A DNA stretch of 64,000 nucleotides, from assembly GCA_017469885.1 (NCBI GenBank), contig JAFUFO010000008.1:1-64000 (forward strand). Direction: 5' to 3'. Origin of the DNA: Solobacterium sp. (GTDB lineage: Bacteria; Bacillota_I; Bacilli_A; Erysipelotrichales; Erysipelotrichaceae). A program made the translations under genes and the position numbers. Below, in pieces: positions 6,763-17,227 of the stretch (positions are counted from its first letter, which is position 1; every line of letters begins with the position of its first letter). Under the pieces are notes generated by a model. That model had not been told where the DNA came from and ran no database searches. It saw nothing but the letters and a program-made list of their open reading frames with translations.

Positions 6763-8058
6763 TTATTTTGGCGGCATCAGCATCTTATGGAGCCATCTCA
6801 CAGCCGGCCTCAAAACCATGAATGCAAGGAGGGCAACACAGGCCCAGTCAAATATCTGCTGTGCAAGCGCTGTATAATTCACCGGCTCCTTTTCCGGTTC
6901 CCGAACGATCTCCGCGGTTAACGGAGAACGACCGATTTCTTCTCCATCCAGCAGGAAGACCACTTCGGCACTGATATGTTCCGGTGTCTTCGCGTCTTCA
7001 TTCTTCACGATGATTTCAGAAGTGATGCTTTCAGGCCCGACACCTTTCGGAAGAAGAATATTGAAACTGCTGTCAGCGGCAAACGTAACATCCGCAATAT
7101 GTGTTTTTCCGTCATCTACCGAGATTGTCTTTGTGCCGATCTGTTCCGGCGTGACTGTAATTGTCTGCGCACTCTCAAACCCATAGTTAAACAGCCTTGC
7201 CGCATCCTTGTAGGCCGTCTCTGCATTTGCTTCATGCATGACCACCGCGATGAGACCGGTGCCGCCGCGTTCCGCATACGCCGCAAGTGCATATCCGTTG
7301 GCGGGTGTGGAACCGATTTTTCCGCCGACTGCGCCGTCGTAACTGTATGCACCGTCACGCAGGAACTCGCAGTCGTTGGCAATCGTCCTTGTCTGTGCCT
7401 GCATGTTGGTGGCTGCCATTGTATGGGATGGTGCTCCGAATATTTTACGGAAGCGTTCATTCTTTATCGCATTACGGGTCAGAACCGCAAGATCATAAGC
7501 CGTTGAATATTGCCCGGCTGCCGCAACACCGAACGGGTTTTCAAAATGTGTTCCGGTCATGCCGTACGTTTCCGCCCGTTCATTCATCAGTTTTACAAAC
7601 GCGGAAATATCACCTGCGGTGCCTTCCGCCAGCATTGCACAGGTGTCATTTGCGCTTGCCAGCATGGTCGCGTATTCACAGTCGCTGACACTCAGGGTTT
7701 CTCCCTGCTGAATCCACAGTACGCCCTGATCATGGCTGTAGCTCTGAAACGCCTGCGAAGACATTGTCAGAGTATCACTGTCATTCAGTTTTTCCGCCGC
7801 AAGCAGAACCGTCATGATCTTGGCAAGCGACGCCGGGTCTCCCGGCTCTTCCCCCTGCTTGTCAAACAGAACGGTGCCGCTTCCCGCTTCGATCAGAACC
7901 GCATATTCTGTTGCCAGTTCAACCGCATATTCTTCCGCTGCTTCTTCTGTTTCTTCCGCGCTTCCCTCCGGATCGGTTTCCGGAGTCGGTGCCGCTTCCG
8001 CAAGAACCGGCGTCATCGCTGTCAGAACGGAAAGAAACAGTGCAATCAGTTTTCTCAT
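6763..8058 (-). CDS. dacA: Serine-type D-alanyl-D-alanine carboxypeptidase (S11, PBP5-like)
   Basis: The 431-residue protein has a signal peptide (MRKLIALFLSVLTAMTPVLAEA), an acidic linker, the S11 catalytic domain, a beta-rich C-terminal domain and a membrane anchor ending in LMPPK. It should trim the terminal D-alanine of peptidoglycan stem peptides outside the cell. The SxxK motif is SLAK (Ser77-Lys80) and SxN is SAN (135-137). The third motif reads KIG (247-249) in place of the usual KTG. The ATG at 8058 follows AGGAGAG. A farther upstream in-frame ATG would spoil the signal peptide. An extended -10, TGGTAAAAT, lies at 8159-8151. Confidence 0.93.
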   Translation of the reverse strand: MRKLIALFLSVLTAMTPVLAEAAPTPETDPEGSAEETEEAAEEYAVELATEYAVLIEAGSGTVLFDKQGEEPGDPASLAKIMTVLLAAEKLNDSDTLTMSSQAFQSYSHDQGVLWIQQGETLSVSDCEYATMLASANDTCAMLAEGTAGDISAFVKLMNERAETYGMTGTHFENPFGVAAAGQYSTAYDLAVLTRNAIKNERFRKIFGAPSHTMAATNMQAQTRTIANDCEFLRDGAYSYDGAVGGKIGSTPANGYALAAYAERGGTGLIAVVMHEANAETAYKDAARLFNYGFESAQTITVTPEQIGTKTISVDDGKTHIADVTFAADSSFNILLPKGVGPESITSEIIVKNEDAKTPEHISAEVVFLLDGEEIGRSPLTAEIVREPEKEPVNYTALAQQIFDWACVALLAFMVLRPAVRWLHKMLMPPK

Positions 8059-8204
8059 AGTTCGTATCTCTCCTGTACCGGCATCCGGTTCAAAGATGCC
8101 ATGTGTAAGGTTTTGTGCCGGAATATGTCTGCACACTTCCGGATGCACCTATTTTACCATCCGCATTTTGCGGCTGAAAGACGTTTGGCAAACCGGAGGT
8201 ATAC

Positions 8205-8236
8205 AAAAAACAGCAGATGTTCATCACCTGCTGTTC
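8205..8236 (-). terminator. Terminator of the P1B ATPase gene
   Basis: On the minus strand AACAGCAG pairs with CTGCTGTT around an 11-nt loop and is followed by TTTTTG. It lies just after the ATPase stop codon. Confidence 0.8.
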
Positions 8237-8245
8237 TGTAATACG

Positions 8246-10987
8246 TTATTCCGCGTCCCCGAGCCGAAGCAGCCGCATTGCGTTCATCACGCACAGCATT
8301 GCCACGCCGGTATCCGCAAAGATTGCCCACCACATATTCGCAATACCGAAGGCACTGAGAATCAGGGTAAGAATCTTGATTCCGATTGCGCCGTAAATAT
8401 TCTGATTTACCACACGCAAAATCTTTTTTGCGCCGCTGATTGCCCGGGCCATGCCGGTCGGCTTGTCATCCATGATAACGACATCCGCCGCCTCAATCGC
8501 CGCATCGCTGCCGAGTGCGCCCATCGCAAATCCGATATCCGCTGCCGCAAGAACCGGCGCGTCATTGACGCCGTCACCCGCAAATACCGTGATGCCTTCC
8601 TTACGGTATTCATTGATGCGCTCCACTTTATCCTGCGGCATGCATCCGCCGTGCACTTCATCCACGCCAAGTGCCTTGCCGGCTTTTTCCGCAATCTTCG
8701 GATTGTCTCCGGATACAATCACGGTCTTCAGACCGCTTCGTTTCAGCTGTGCCACAGCATCTTTCGCATCGGCCTTCAGCCGGTCTTCCAGAATAATGTA
8801 GCCTTCATAAACGCCGTTCTTTGCGACATAGACCATGGTTCCCGGATCATCTTCTTCCTCGAATTCAATGCCGAAATCATGCATCATCCGGCTGTTGCCC
8901 GCAAGAATCATATCGTCTTTGACAGTTACCTGAACACCGCGGCCGGCAATCTCATTGACATTGTCGATATCTGCCGTATTGATTTCTTCACTGCACGCCG
9001 CCCGGATACCTGCCGCAATCGGATGATTGGAGGAAGCTTCCGCATATGCCGCATCCTTCAGAACTGTTTCACGGTCAAGTGAAGTACGGACCTCGCTGAC
9101 TTCAAACACGCCTTCTGTCAGAGTGCCGGTCTTATCAAGCACCGCAGTCTTTGCGCGTGCCAGCGGTTCCACCATGTTTGCGCCTTTGACAAGGATTCCC
9201 TGTTTGGAAAGGCCGCCGATTCCCGCAAAGAAGGACAGCGGAACAGAGATGACAAGCGCACACGGACAGGAAATGACGAGGAACGTACATGCACGGTAGA
9301 TGCCCGCATTTACATCTTTTGTCACGATTGCGACAATCACCGCAACCGCAATCGCTGAGAATACAACTGCAGGGGTATAGATACGCGAGAATTTCGTAAT
9401 GAAGTGTTCCGCATTTGCCTTTCTCGAATCCTGATTCTCCACCAGATCCAGAATCCGGGCAACCGTACTTTCTCCATACGGTTTTGTGACTCTGATTTCC
9501 AGCACACCGTTTTCGTTTACCGATCCGCTGATTACCTCGTCGCCTTCATCCACGTCACGAAGTTTTGATTCTCCGGTAAGGGAAGCGGTATTCAGGGAAG
9601 AAGCTCCATGCAGGACAACACCGTCCAGCGGAATCCGTTCTCCCGGTTTCACCCGGATCACATCACCGACCGCGACTTCCGCAGGTGATACCTGCACGAA
9701 TGCTTCACCGCGTTTTACGTTTGCATAATCCGGACGGATATCCATCAGTTCTCCGATGGAACGGCGCGAATTGTCAACCGCACGGTCCTGGAAGTATTCA
9801 CCGATCTGATAAAACAGCATGACGCCGGCAGCTTCACGGAAATCCTTCAGATACATAGCCGCAAGCGTTGCGACACTCATCAGGAAATGTTCATCGAATA
9901 CCTGGCCTCTGCCGATACCGCGAACTGCTTTGTACAGTACGTCATATCCAAGAATCAGGTATGCCGCAATTTCCGCAAGAATCTGCGGTACACCTTTCAG
10001 AAACAGACCGCAGACAAACAGCAGTGCACCTGCCGCAAGCCGGATCGGCATGATGTCTTTTTCTTCTTGTTCGGCAGTCTTACTCTTTGATTCATATGCC
10101 AGTACTCTGGCATCCGGTTCTTCCTTTGCGACAAGCTCACGGATCATCTGTTCGGCTTTCGACGGATCCGCGCAGTCAAATGTCAGCGTGCTGTTCATGT
10201 AGCTGAAGCTGACATTGGACAGACCTTCCAGTTTTGAAATCTTCTCTTCAAGTTCTGCCGCGCAGTCTGCGCAGTCCACATCTTCAATGCGGAGACGGTA
10301 TGCGCCGGACGGTTCATGGATCTCTGCTTCAAGACGTTCTTCCCCATGATGATCGTGATGATGTTCATGGTGGTGATGTTCATGTCCCTTTGCGGTGATC
10401 ACCGCATCCGGTTCTTCCTTTGCCGCAACCTCTCTGACCCGTGCTTCCATTTCCTTTCCTTTGGAATGGTCACATTCATAGGTCAGGGAATTCTTCATGA
10501 AGTTCAGCGACACATTGGAGATCCCTTCCAGCTGTGCAATCTTCCCTTCAAGATTTGCGGCGCAGTTTGCGCAGTCAATGCCGGTAATCTCAAAATGATA
10601 TACAGCCGTTTCTTCACCGTGTTCATGATGATGTTCATGACATTCACATTCTTCATGCGCATGATCATGGTGATGGTGCGCATGGCACTCACATTCCTCA
10701 TGTTCATGACTTCCGCATTCTTCTTCGTGGTGATGCTCATGATGATGTTCATGCCCTTTTGCGGTAATCACGGCATCCGGTTCTTCTTTTGCCGCAACCT
10801 CTCTGACGCGTGCTTCCATTTCCTTTCCTCTGGAATGATCACAGTCATATGTCAGGGAGTTCTTCATGAAGTTCAGCGACACATTGGAGATGCCCTCCAG
10901 CTGTGCAATCTTCCCTTCAAGCTTTGCGGCGCAGTTTGCGCAGTCAATGCCGGTAATCTCATATTTATATGTTGCCAGTTCGCTCAT
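8246..10987 (-). CDS. Zn/Cd/Pb-type P1B ATPase with three HMA domains and His-rich linkers
   Basis: The 913-residue heavy-metal exporter has three HMA domains with GIDCANC (residues 13-19 and 136-142) and DVDCADC (236-242). Between them lie His/Glu/Cys-rich linkers (about 78-126 and 200-216). The P-type core shows TGES (471-474), CPC (574-576), DKTGT (618-622) and GDGVNDAP. The last helix pair has the DTG of the Zn/Cd (ZntA/CadA) class. It would pump divalent soft metals out of the cytoplasm using ATP. The ATG at 10987 has a GGGTGA upstream. An in-frame ATG at 11005 would lie inside the operator and lacks a ribosome-binding site. Confidence 0.93.
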   Translation of the reverse strand: MSELATYKYEITGIDCANCAAKLEGKIAQLEGISNVSLNFMKNSLTYDCDHSRGKEMEARVREVAAKEEPDAVITAKGHEHHHEHHHEEECGSHEHEECECHAHHHHDHAHEECECHEHHHEHGEETAVYHFEITGIDCANCAANLEGKIAQLEGISNVSLNFMKNSLTYECDHSKGKEMEARVREVAAKEEPDAVITAKGHEHHHHEHHHDHHGEERLEAEIHEPSGAYRLRIEDVDCADCAAELEEKISKLEGLSNVSFSYMNSTLTFDCADPSKAEQMIRELVAKEEPDARVLAYESKSKTAEQEEKDIMPIRLAAGALLFVCGLFLKGVPQILAEIAAYLILGYDVLYKAVRGIGRGQVFDEHFLMSVATLAAMYLKDFREAAGVMLFYQIGEYFQDRAVDNSRRSIGELMDIRPDYANVKRGEAFVQVSPAEVAVGDVIRVKPGERIPLDGVVLHGASSLNTASLTGESKLRDVDEGDEVISGSVNENGVLEIRVTKPYGESTVARILDLVENQDSRKANAEHFITKFSRIYTPAVVFSAIAVAVIVAIVTKDVNAGIYRACTFLVISCPCALVISVPLSFFAGIGGLSKQGILVKGANMVEPLARAKTAVLDKTGTLTEGVFEVSEVRTSLDRETVLKDAAYAEASSNHPIAAGIRAACSEEINTADIDNVNEIAGRGVQVTVKDDMILAGNSRMMHDFGIEFEEEDDPGTMVYVAKNGVYEGYIILEDRLKADAKDAVAQLKRSGLKTVIVSGDNPKIAEKAGKALGVDEVHGGCMPQDKVERINEYRKEGITVFAGDGVNDAPVLAAADIGFAMGALGSDAAIEAADVVIMDDKPTGMARAISGAKKILRVVNQNIYGAIGIKILTLILSAFGIANMWWAIFADTGVAMLCVMNAMRLLRLGDAE
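10381..10592 (-). repeat. HMA-domain coding repeat, copy 2
   Basis: This stretch encodes the second HMA domain and the start of its His-rich tail. It is nearly identical to 10750-10961 at an exact offset of 369 bases (123 codons), differing at scattered positions. It marks a recent internal duplication within the ATPase gene. Confidence 0.9.
10750..10961 (-). repeat. HMA-domain coding repeat, copy 1
   Basis: This is the first copy of the 369-base HMA-plus-linker unit, matching 10381-10592. The encoded domains differ by only a few residues, such as AAKLEGK versus AANLEGK and CDHSRGK versus CDHSKGK. The third HMA domain is far more diverged, so it is the older copy. Confidence 0.9.
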
Positions 10988-11001
10988 ATCTGTCACCCAT
11001 A

Positions 11002-11025
11002 ACATATGAACGGTTGTTCATATGT
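11002..11025. promoter_or_regulatory. ArsR/SmtB-type metalloregulator operator
   Basis: A perfect inverted repeat, ACATATGAAC, 4 nt, GTTCATATGT, covers roughly +3 to +26 of the ATPase transcript. It fits the 12-2-12 ATATGAAC-type operators bound by CzrA, SmtB and CadC repressors, which release DNA on Zn or Cd binding. No ArsR-family gene is in the window, so the repressor must be encoded elsewhere. Confidence 0.85.
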
Positions 11026-11034
11026 TCCAAGAAC

Positions 11035-11063
11035 ATAGTATGCCCTGCACTGACGCATGTCAA
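11035..11063 (-). promoter_or_regulatory. P1B ATPase promoter
   Basis: A perfect -35 TTGACA (11063-11058), a 17-nt spacer and -10 TACTAT (11040-11035) on the minus strand. The predicted start site falls immediately before the inverted-repeat operator, so a bound repressor would block initiation. Its -35 adjoins the T-run of the dus terminator. Confidence 0.88.
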
Positions 11064-11107
11064 CGAAAAAAAAGAAAAACTGAAGGCCGCTGTGATCAGC
11101 TCCTTCA
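11064..11107 (-). terminator. Terminator of the GH2-hslO-dus operon
   Basis: On the minus strand CTGAAGG and CCTTCAG pair with an extended inner stem and are followed by TTTTTCTTTTTTTT. The hairpin starts over the last codons of dus. Confidence 0.85.
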
Positions 11108-12097
11108 GTCGTTTGTTCCGAGACTGTACTGTGCCAGTTTTGCGGCATAGTCATTCAGGATCTGCCGGAGTTCTGCAAGTGTCTCCGCTTTTGCGCAGGC
11201 AGAACGGGTTTTTGCGGCATACGGCATGCCTTCCATGTAGTAGGAAGCGATTCCGCGCATCATTGATACGCCGGTATGTTCCCCTTCATAGGCACACAGC
11301 CGCTCCGCGTAATCAATACAGAGCCGGATGCGTGCCTCATAAGACGGTTCATCATACGGACGGCCCGCAAGGCAGGTTTCGATCTGCTCAATCAAATACG
11401 GACGGCCGACCAGTCCTCGACCGACCATCACCGCATCACAGCCGGTTTCCTCCAGCATGCGCACCGCATCTTCCGGCGTGCGGATGTCTCCGTTTCCGAT
11501 GACGGGAATGGAGACCGCTTCCTTCACCATGCGGATATACCGGTTGTCCGACTGTCCCCGGTAAAGCTGCGTACGGGTTCTTCCATGCACAGCCACTGCA
11601 GAAATTCCGGTTTCTTCCAGCTGTTTTGCCAGTTCCGGTGCATTGATATGTTCCATATCATATCCGGCACGCATCTTTACCGTGACCGGACGATTTGTGT
11701 GAGTCACAACCGCTCGAGCAATGGATACCGCAAGATCCGGTTCCTTCATCAGCCAGGAGCCGGCATGGGATTTCAGCACTTTCGGCACCGGGCATCCCAT
11801 ATTGATGTCAATGATATCGCAGGCAGTATGTTCCGTAAGATATTCCGCCGCTTCCGCCATCGTTTCCGGATCACCGCCGAATAACTGCAGACTTACAGGA
11901 TGTTCGGTTTCATATACCCGGCACATATCAAATGTCCGCTCATTCTGATAATGAAGCGCTTTATCACTGATCATCTCAGAGACGGAAAGTGCCGCACCTG
12001 CATCATGACACACCTGACGGTAGACCGGATTGGAAATACCGGCGAGCGGTGCCGCCACAACATGACCGGACAGTTCAATGTTTCCGATCTTAAGCAC
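11105..12097 (-). CDS. dus: tRNA-dihydrouridine synthase (DusB-like)
   Basis: The 330-residue flavoenzyme reduces uridine to dihydrouridine in tRNA. It shows APLAGISNPVYRQVCHDAGA at the start, INMGCPVPKVLKSHAGSWLM with the catalytic-loop cysteine region, TVKMRAG and GNGDIRTPEDA. The GTG at 12097 is chosen because LKIGNIELSG matches the family N-terminus and GGAGAAG lies 8 nt upstream. An ATG-led extension to 12193 would run through hslO. The gene overlaps the hslO stop codon by 8 nt, implying coupled translation. Confidence 0.92.
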   Translation of the reverse strand: MLKIGNIELSGHVVAAPLAGISNPVYRQVCHDAGAALSVSEMISDKALHYQNERTFDMCRVYETEHPVSLQLFGGDPETMAEAAEYLTEHTACDIIDINMGCPVPKVLKSHAGSWLMKEPDLAVSIARAVVTHTNRPVTVKMRAGYDMEHINAPELAKQLEETGISAVAVHGRTRTQLYRGQSDNRYIRMVKEAVSIPVIGNGDIRTPEDAVRMLEETGCDAVMVGRGLVGRPYLIEQIETCLAGRPYDEPSYEARIRLCIDYAERLCAYEGEHTGVSMMRGIASYYMEGMPYAAKTRSACAKAETLAELRQILNDYAAKLAQYSLGTND

Positions 12098-12980
12098 GTG
12101 TTTTCTTCTCCAGAATTTCACGGAGTTCTTCCTCCGTGAACTGATACTTCTTCCGGCAGTAGTGGCATTCCGCTTCGGCACCGTGATCTTCATTGATCAT
12201 GGCTTCAAGGTCACTTTTCCGAAGTCCGGCAAGCGCATCTGCGAAATGTTCCTTGGAACAGTCGCAGTGCCAGCGAAGCGGTTTATGTTCGAGAATGCGG
12301 GCATCCGGAAACAGCTGAAGAATCAGGTCTTCCACCTCAATGCCCTCACTCATGTATTCGCTCATCGGGCGCATGGATGCGGCAACGCGTTCCACCGCCT
12401 CAATGATGTCTTCCCCCGCAAACGGCATCAGCTGAATGATCATTCCGCCGGCCGCGGAAACCGAGGAGTCGGTATTGACAAGCGCGCCCACCGAAACCAC
12501 GCTCGGAATCTGTTCGCTGATTGCGAAGTATCGTGCAAAATCTTCCCCGATCTCACCGGAGGAAAGCAGAACCGTACCGGTGAACGGTTCCTTCAGTCCC
12601 ATATCACGCGATACCTGCAGGGTTCCATCCGTTCCGACGACTTTTCCGACATCCAAGTGACCGTCGGCACGCGCCGCATACAGCTGCATATGGTCGCCGC
12701 AGCCTCTGACATTTCCCGCACCGTCTGCCTCTGCCCGGATTACGCCGATCGGACCGTTTCCGGCGATCCGCACACGGACATGTTCATCCGGATTTTTCAG
12801 ATCGCTTGCGATCAGTGCAGTGACCGTCATGGTTCTTCCCAGTGCCGCTGTGCAGGTTGCGGCACTGTCATGCGCAATGCGCGCGGCTTCCACTAACTGT
12901 GTCGACCGCGCCGCATGAATTCTTATACTGGTGCCGAGAGCCTCGGCAATTACAATTTCATCGTTCTGTTTTGTTGTCAT
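12090..12980 (-). CDS. hslO: Hsp33 redox-regulated chaperone
   Basis: The 296-residue protein is a holdase chaperone activated by oxidation in the cytoplasm. The C-terminal zinc switch is intact, with CDC in WHCDCSKEHF and CHYC in AECHYCRKKY, the C-x-C plus C-x2-C set. The N-terminal fold has the family segment ARSTQLVEAARIAHDSAATCTAALGR-like sequence. Its ATG overlaps the GH2 stop codon by 4 nt, so it belongs to the same operon as the GH2 enzyme and dus. Confidence 0.95.
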   Translation of the reverse strand: MTTKQNDEIVIAEALGTSIRIHAARSTQLVEAARIAHDSAATCTAALGRTMTVTALIASDLKNPDEHVRVRIAGNGPIGVIRAEADGAGNVRGCGDHMQLYAARADGHLDVGKVVGTDGTLQVSRDMGLKEPFTGTVLLSSGEIGEDFARYFAISEQIPSVVSVGALVNTDSSVSAAGGMIIQLMPFAGEDIIEAVERVAASMRPMSEYMSEGIEVEDLILQLFPDARILEHKPLRWHCDCSKEHFADALAGLRKSDLEAMINEDHGAEAECHYCRKKYQFTEEELREILEKKTRA

Positions 12981-14704
12981 TTAACACTCCTGTAACAGCG
13001 CTCATTCAGACGCCGGATTTTCCGTTCATCAATCTTGAGTACACGCCGGTCTGCACTGAACAGTCCGTTGCATTCATCCTCAACATCGGAGAGCTGTGTA
13101 TAAATTGCGCCGCTGAGTCCCTTCGGGATATTCTTCAGGACATCACGCGCAAAGGCTTCGAGCACTGCTTCATTCCACTTTGCCTTGTCCCTGAACTGCT
13201 TGTATCCATAGAGCTTTTCCGGCTCGCTGTGCCCCTGTTCGTAGTAGGTATATCCGCCGAACTCACTCAGCAGCATAATTCTGTCATCCGGCCGCGGTGC
13301 GCGGAACCGGCGGAAATAACAGTGGCGGCTGTTGAAGTCACCGGCACCGTTGTCATGCCAGCCGCTGGCACTGTCCACCAGTCTTGTGGTGTCATACTTC
13401 ATGATTGCCGAGGTGACTTCCGCACTGTCAAACTGTCCCCATCCTTCATTGAACGGGACCCAGGCAAAAATACACGGGAAATTATACAGCGTATCCAGAA
13501 TCATCAGAAGTTCCTGATAATAGGCATTGCGCTGTTCTTCATTTGGCCGTCCGAGCACCTCGTAATTGGAATCCGAGTATGTGCGGTATCCGATCGTCGG
13601 CAGCACCATGTTATGGAGCTTGTCGATTGGTCCGCCGCCGTTGGGAATATCCTGCATGACGAGAATTCCGTATACATCACAGAGGTAATACCATCTGCGG
13701 CACTCCACCTTCACATGTTTCCGCAGCACGTTAAACCCCATTTCCTTCACTTTTTTCAGTTCATACCGCATCGCATCCTCGCTCGGATACGTCATCAGTC
13801 CGTCGACCGAATATCCCTGGTCAAGCAGGCCGCTCAGAAACAGCGGTTCTCCGTTCAGCGTAAAGCGCACATTTCCTCTTGCGTCACGGGAGGAGCCGAA
13901 CTTTCGCATGGCAAAATAACTCTTTACCGTTTCCTCTTCCGTCTGAAGATACAGCGTATAAAGGAACGGGTCGGACGGTGACCATGCATGAATATCCTTC
14001 AGGGTGATGGTGTAATCCCGTTTATTTGTAATGCCGCGGTGAACGAGTTCATCGCCCGCAAACACAGTCACCACAACCTGCGTATAGGTTCCCGCCAGGC
14101 GCATGTATACTGCCTTGTTGTCATAATCCGGCGTCAGTTTGATATCCGTCACCGCATATGCAGGAAGGTCTTCCAGCCATACTGTCTGCCAGATTCCGGC
14201 CGAGGGCGTATAGAACATTCCGCCGTGATTGATCTTCTGTTTCCCATATGCACAAAGGCCCTGATCTGTATCGTCCGTGATCTTTACGAGCAGTTCATTG
14301 CTGGACTGGATCACCTGGGAAACATCCATGGAAAACGGTGTGTATCCGCCGACATGCCGGCCGACTTCAAACCCGTTGAGATAGACAACGCAGGTCTGAT
14401 CAACTGCCTCAAAATTGAGGATCACCGCATGATCCTTCGGCATATAGTCAAACGACTTCCGCATCCACAGTGTCTCACCCGGCATCAGATTCCGGTCCGT
14501 TCCGGACAGCTTGGAACCAAGCGCAAAGGGAACCACGATGTGGCTCCAGTGATCATTTCGGTCCGGCTCGCTGCCGTCGGTGATCGTGAATTCCCAGATT
14601 CCGTTCAGGGACGTAAAACTGCCGCGCTGCAATTGCATGCGCGGATATTCATTCAGCGGATCATCGAAATCAATGTGTTTTGCCCAGGGGCTCAGAAGTG
14701 TCAT
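12977..14704 (-). CDS. Glycoside hydrolase family 2 protein (beta-galactosidase/glucuronidase-like)
   Basis: The 575-residue protein lacks a signal peptide. It has an N-terminal sugar-binding jelly roll (FTSLNGIWEF, YLNGFEVGRHVGGYTPF), an immunoglobulin-like middle domain and a TIM barrel. The acid/base glutamate is in VPFNEGWGQFD and the nucleophile in LLSEFGGY. The substrate cannot be read from sequence, and GH2 covers beta-galactosides, glucuronides and mannosides. The ATG overlaps the upstream membrane-protein stop (ATGA). An operon with hslO and dus is an odd setting for a glycosidase. Confidence 0.88.
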   Translation of the reverse strand: MTLLSPWAKHIDFDDPLNEYPRMQLQRGSFTSLNGIWEFTITDGSEPDRNDHWSHIVVPFALGSKLSGTDRNLMPGETLWMRKSFDYMPKDHAVILNFEAVDQTCVVYLNGFEVGRHVGGYTPFSMDVSQVIQSSNELLVKITDDTDQGLCAYGKQKINHGGMFYTPSAGIWQTVWLEDLPAYAVTDIKLTPDYDNKAVYMRLAGTYTQVVVTVFAGDELVHRGITNKRDYTITLKDIHAWSPSDPFLYTLYLQTEEETVKSYFAMRKFGSSRDARGNVRFTLNGEPLFLSGLLDQGYSVDGLMTYPSEDAMRYELKKVKEMGFNVLRKHVKVECRRWYYLCDVYGILVMQDIPNGGGPIDKLHNMVLPTIGYRTYSDSNYEVLGRPNEEQRNAYYQELLMILDTLYNFPCIFAWVPFNEGWGQFDSAEVTSAIMKYDTTRLVDSASGWHDNGAGDFNSRHCYFRRFRAPRPDDRIMLLSEFGGYTYYEQGHSEPEKLYGYKQFRDKAKWNEAVLEAFARDVLKNIPKGLSGAIYTQLSDVEDECNGLFSADRRVLKIDERKIRRLNERCYRSVK

Positions 14705-15099
14705 CAGCTGTCCTGTTTTCCTCGTTTGATCAAAGCTATTATCCACTGCGCCGCGTATACCAGCACCGCCGGAAGATGTACCAGAAGCACTGCGGTACGC
14801 ATGCGCTGCGCTGCCAGTTCATTGGCAGCGGTCGTCAGTGCATAGCCAAAGCAGATCAGTCCGGAAAGAAGAATCATGACAAATTCGGAAACGGCCGGCT
14901 GAATCTCACGCCGGCGGAGTACATCCAGACAGAGCGGAAATGCCCCTGCCGCAAGCGCAATCAGATAAAAACCCGGGTGGTTCACCGCAAATCCTGTTTT
15001 CTGAAGCAGCACCAGCAGAAGAACTGCCATCATCATTCCGGCAGCCGCACCGATCATCACAGCGGAGATGATGCGGAATACATCCGATTTTGAATCCAT
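14704..15099 (-). CDS. Small integral membrane protein, unrecognised
   Basis: The 131-residue protein has about four hydrophobic segments (near residues 9-30, 36-55, 66-86, 108-124) separated by short basic loops such as RRREIQ and KRGKQDS. I do not recognise a family. It is first in a four-gene overlapping operon with the GH2 hydrolase, hslO and dus. Its TGA overlaps the GH2 start codon, so expression is tightly coupled. A partner role with the glycosidase is only a guess from position. Confidence 0.75.
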   Translation of the reverse strand: MDSKSDVFRIISAVMIGAAAGMMMAVLLLVLLQKTGFAVNHPGFYLIALAAGAFPLCLDVLRRREIQPAVSEFVMILLSGLICFGYALTTAANELAAQRMRTAVLLVHLPAVLVYAAQWIIALIKRGKQDS

Positions 15100-15167
15100 G
15101 ATTTTCCTTTCAACGTATCCATTTTAGCATGCCCGTTCCCATTTCATGCATTCCGTTCCCGGCATAT

Positions 15168-15198
15168 GAAAACCGGCACCCGTTTGGGCACCGGTTTG
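15168..15198 (-). terminator. Terminator-like hairpin after ftsH
   Basis: AAACCGG and CCGGTTT pair, with an inner CCC/GGG stem, on the minus strand just beyond the ftsH stop. The T-run is short (TTTTCAT), so termination may be partial. Confidence 0.6.
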
Positions 15199-15203
15199 AT
15201 GCA

Positions 15204-17198
<1,995 letters not shown>

Positions 17199-17227
17199 CG
17201 CTTATTTAACTCCAACTGACGGAAGGA

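Noticed and set aside
7814-9082. A 422-codon plus-strand frame across dacA and the ATPase
   Set aside because: It crosses two well-supported minus-strand genes and a terminator.
10381-10961. CRISPR-like or mobile repeat
   Set aside because: The two direct repeats are in frame at a 369-base offset inside one gene and encode HMA domains, so they are an internal duplication.
10316-11002. A Met/Phe-rich open frame antisense to the HMA repeats
   Set aside because: It results from the reverse complement of His/Glu codons in the ATPase linkers, and the ATPase is certain.
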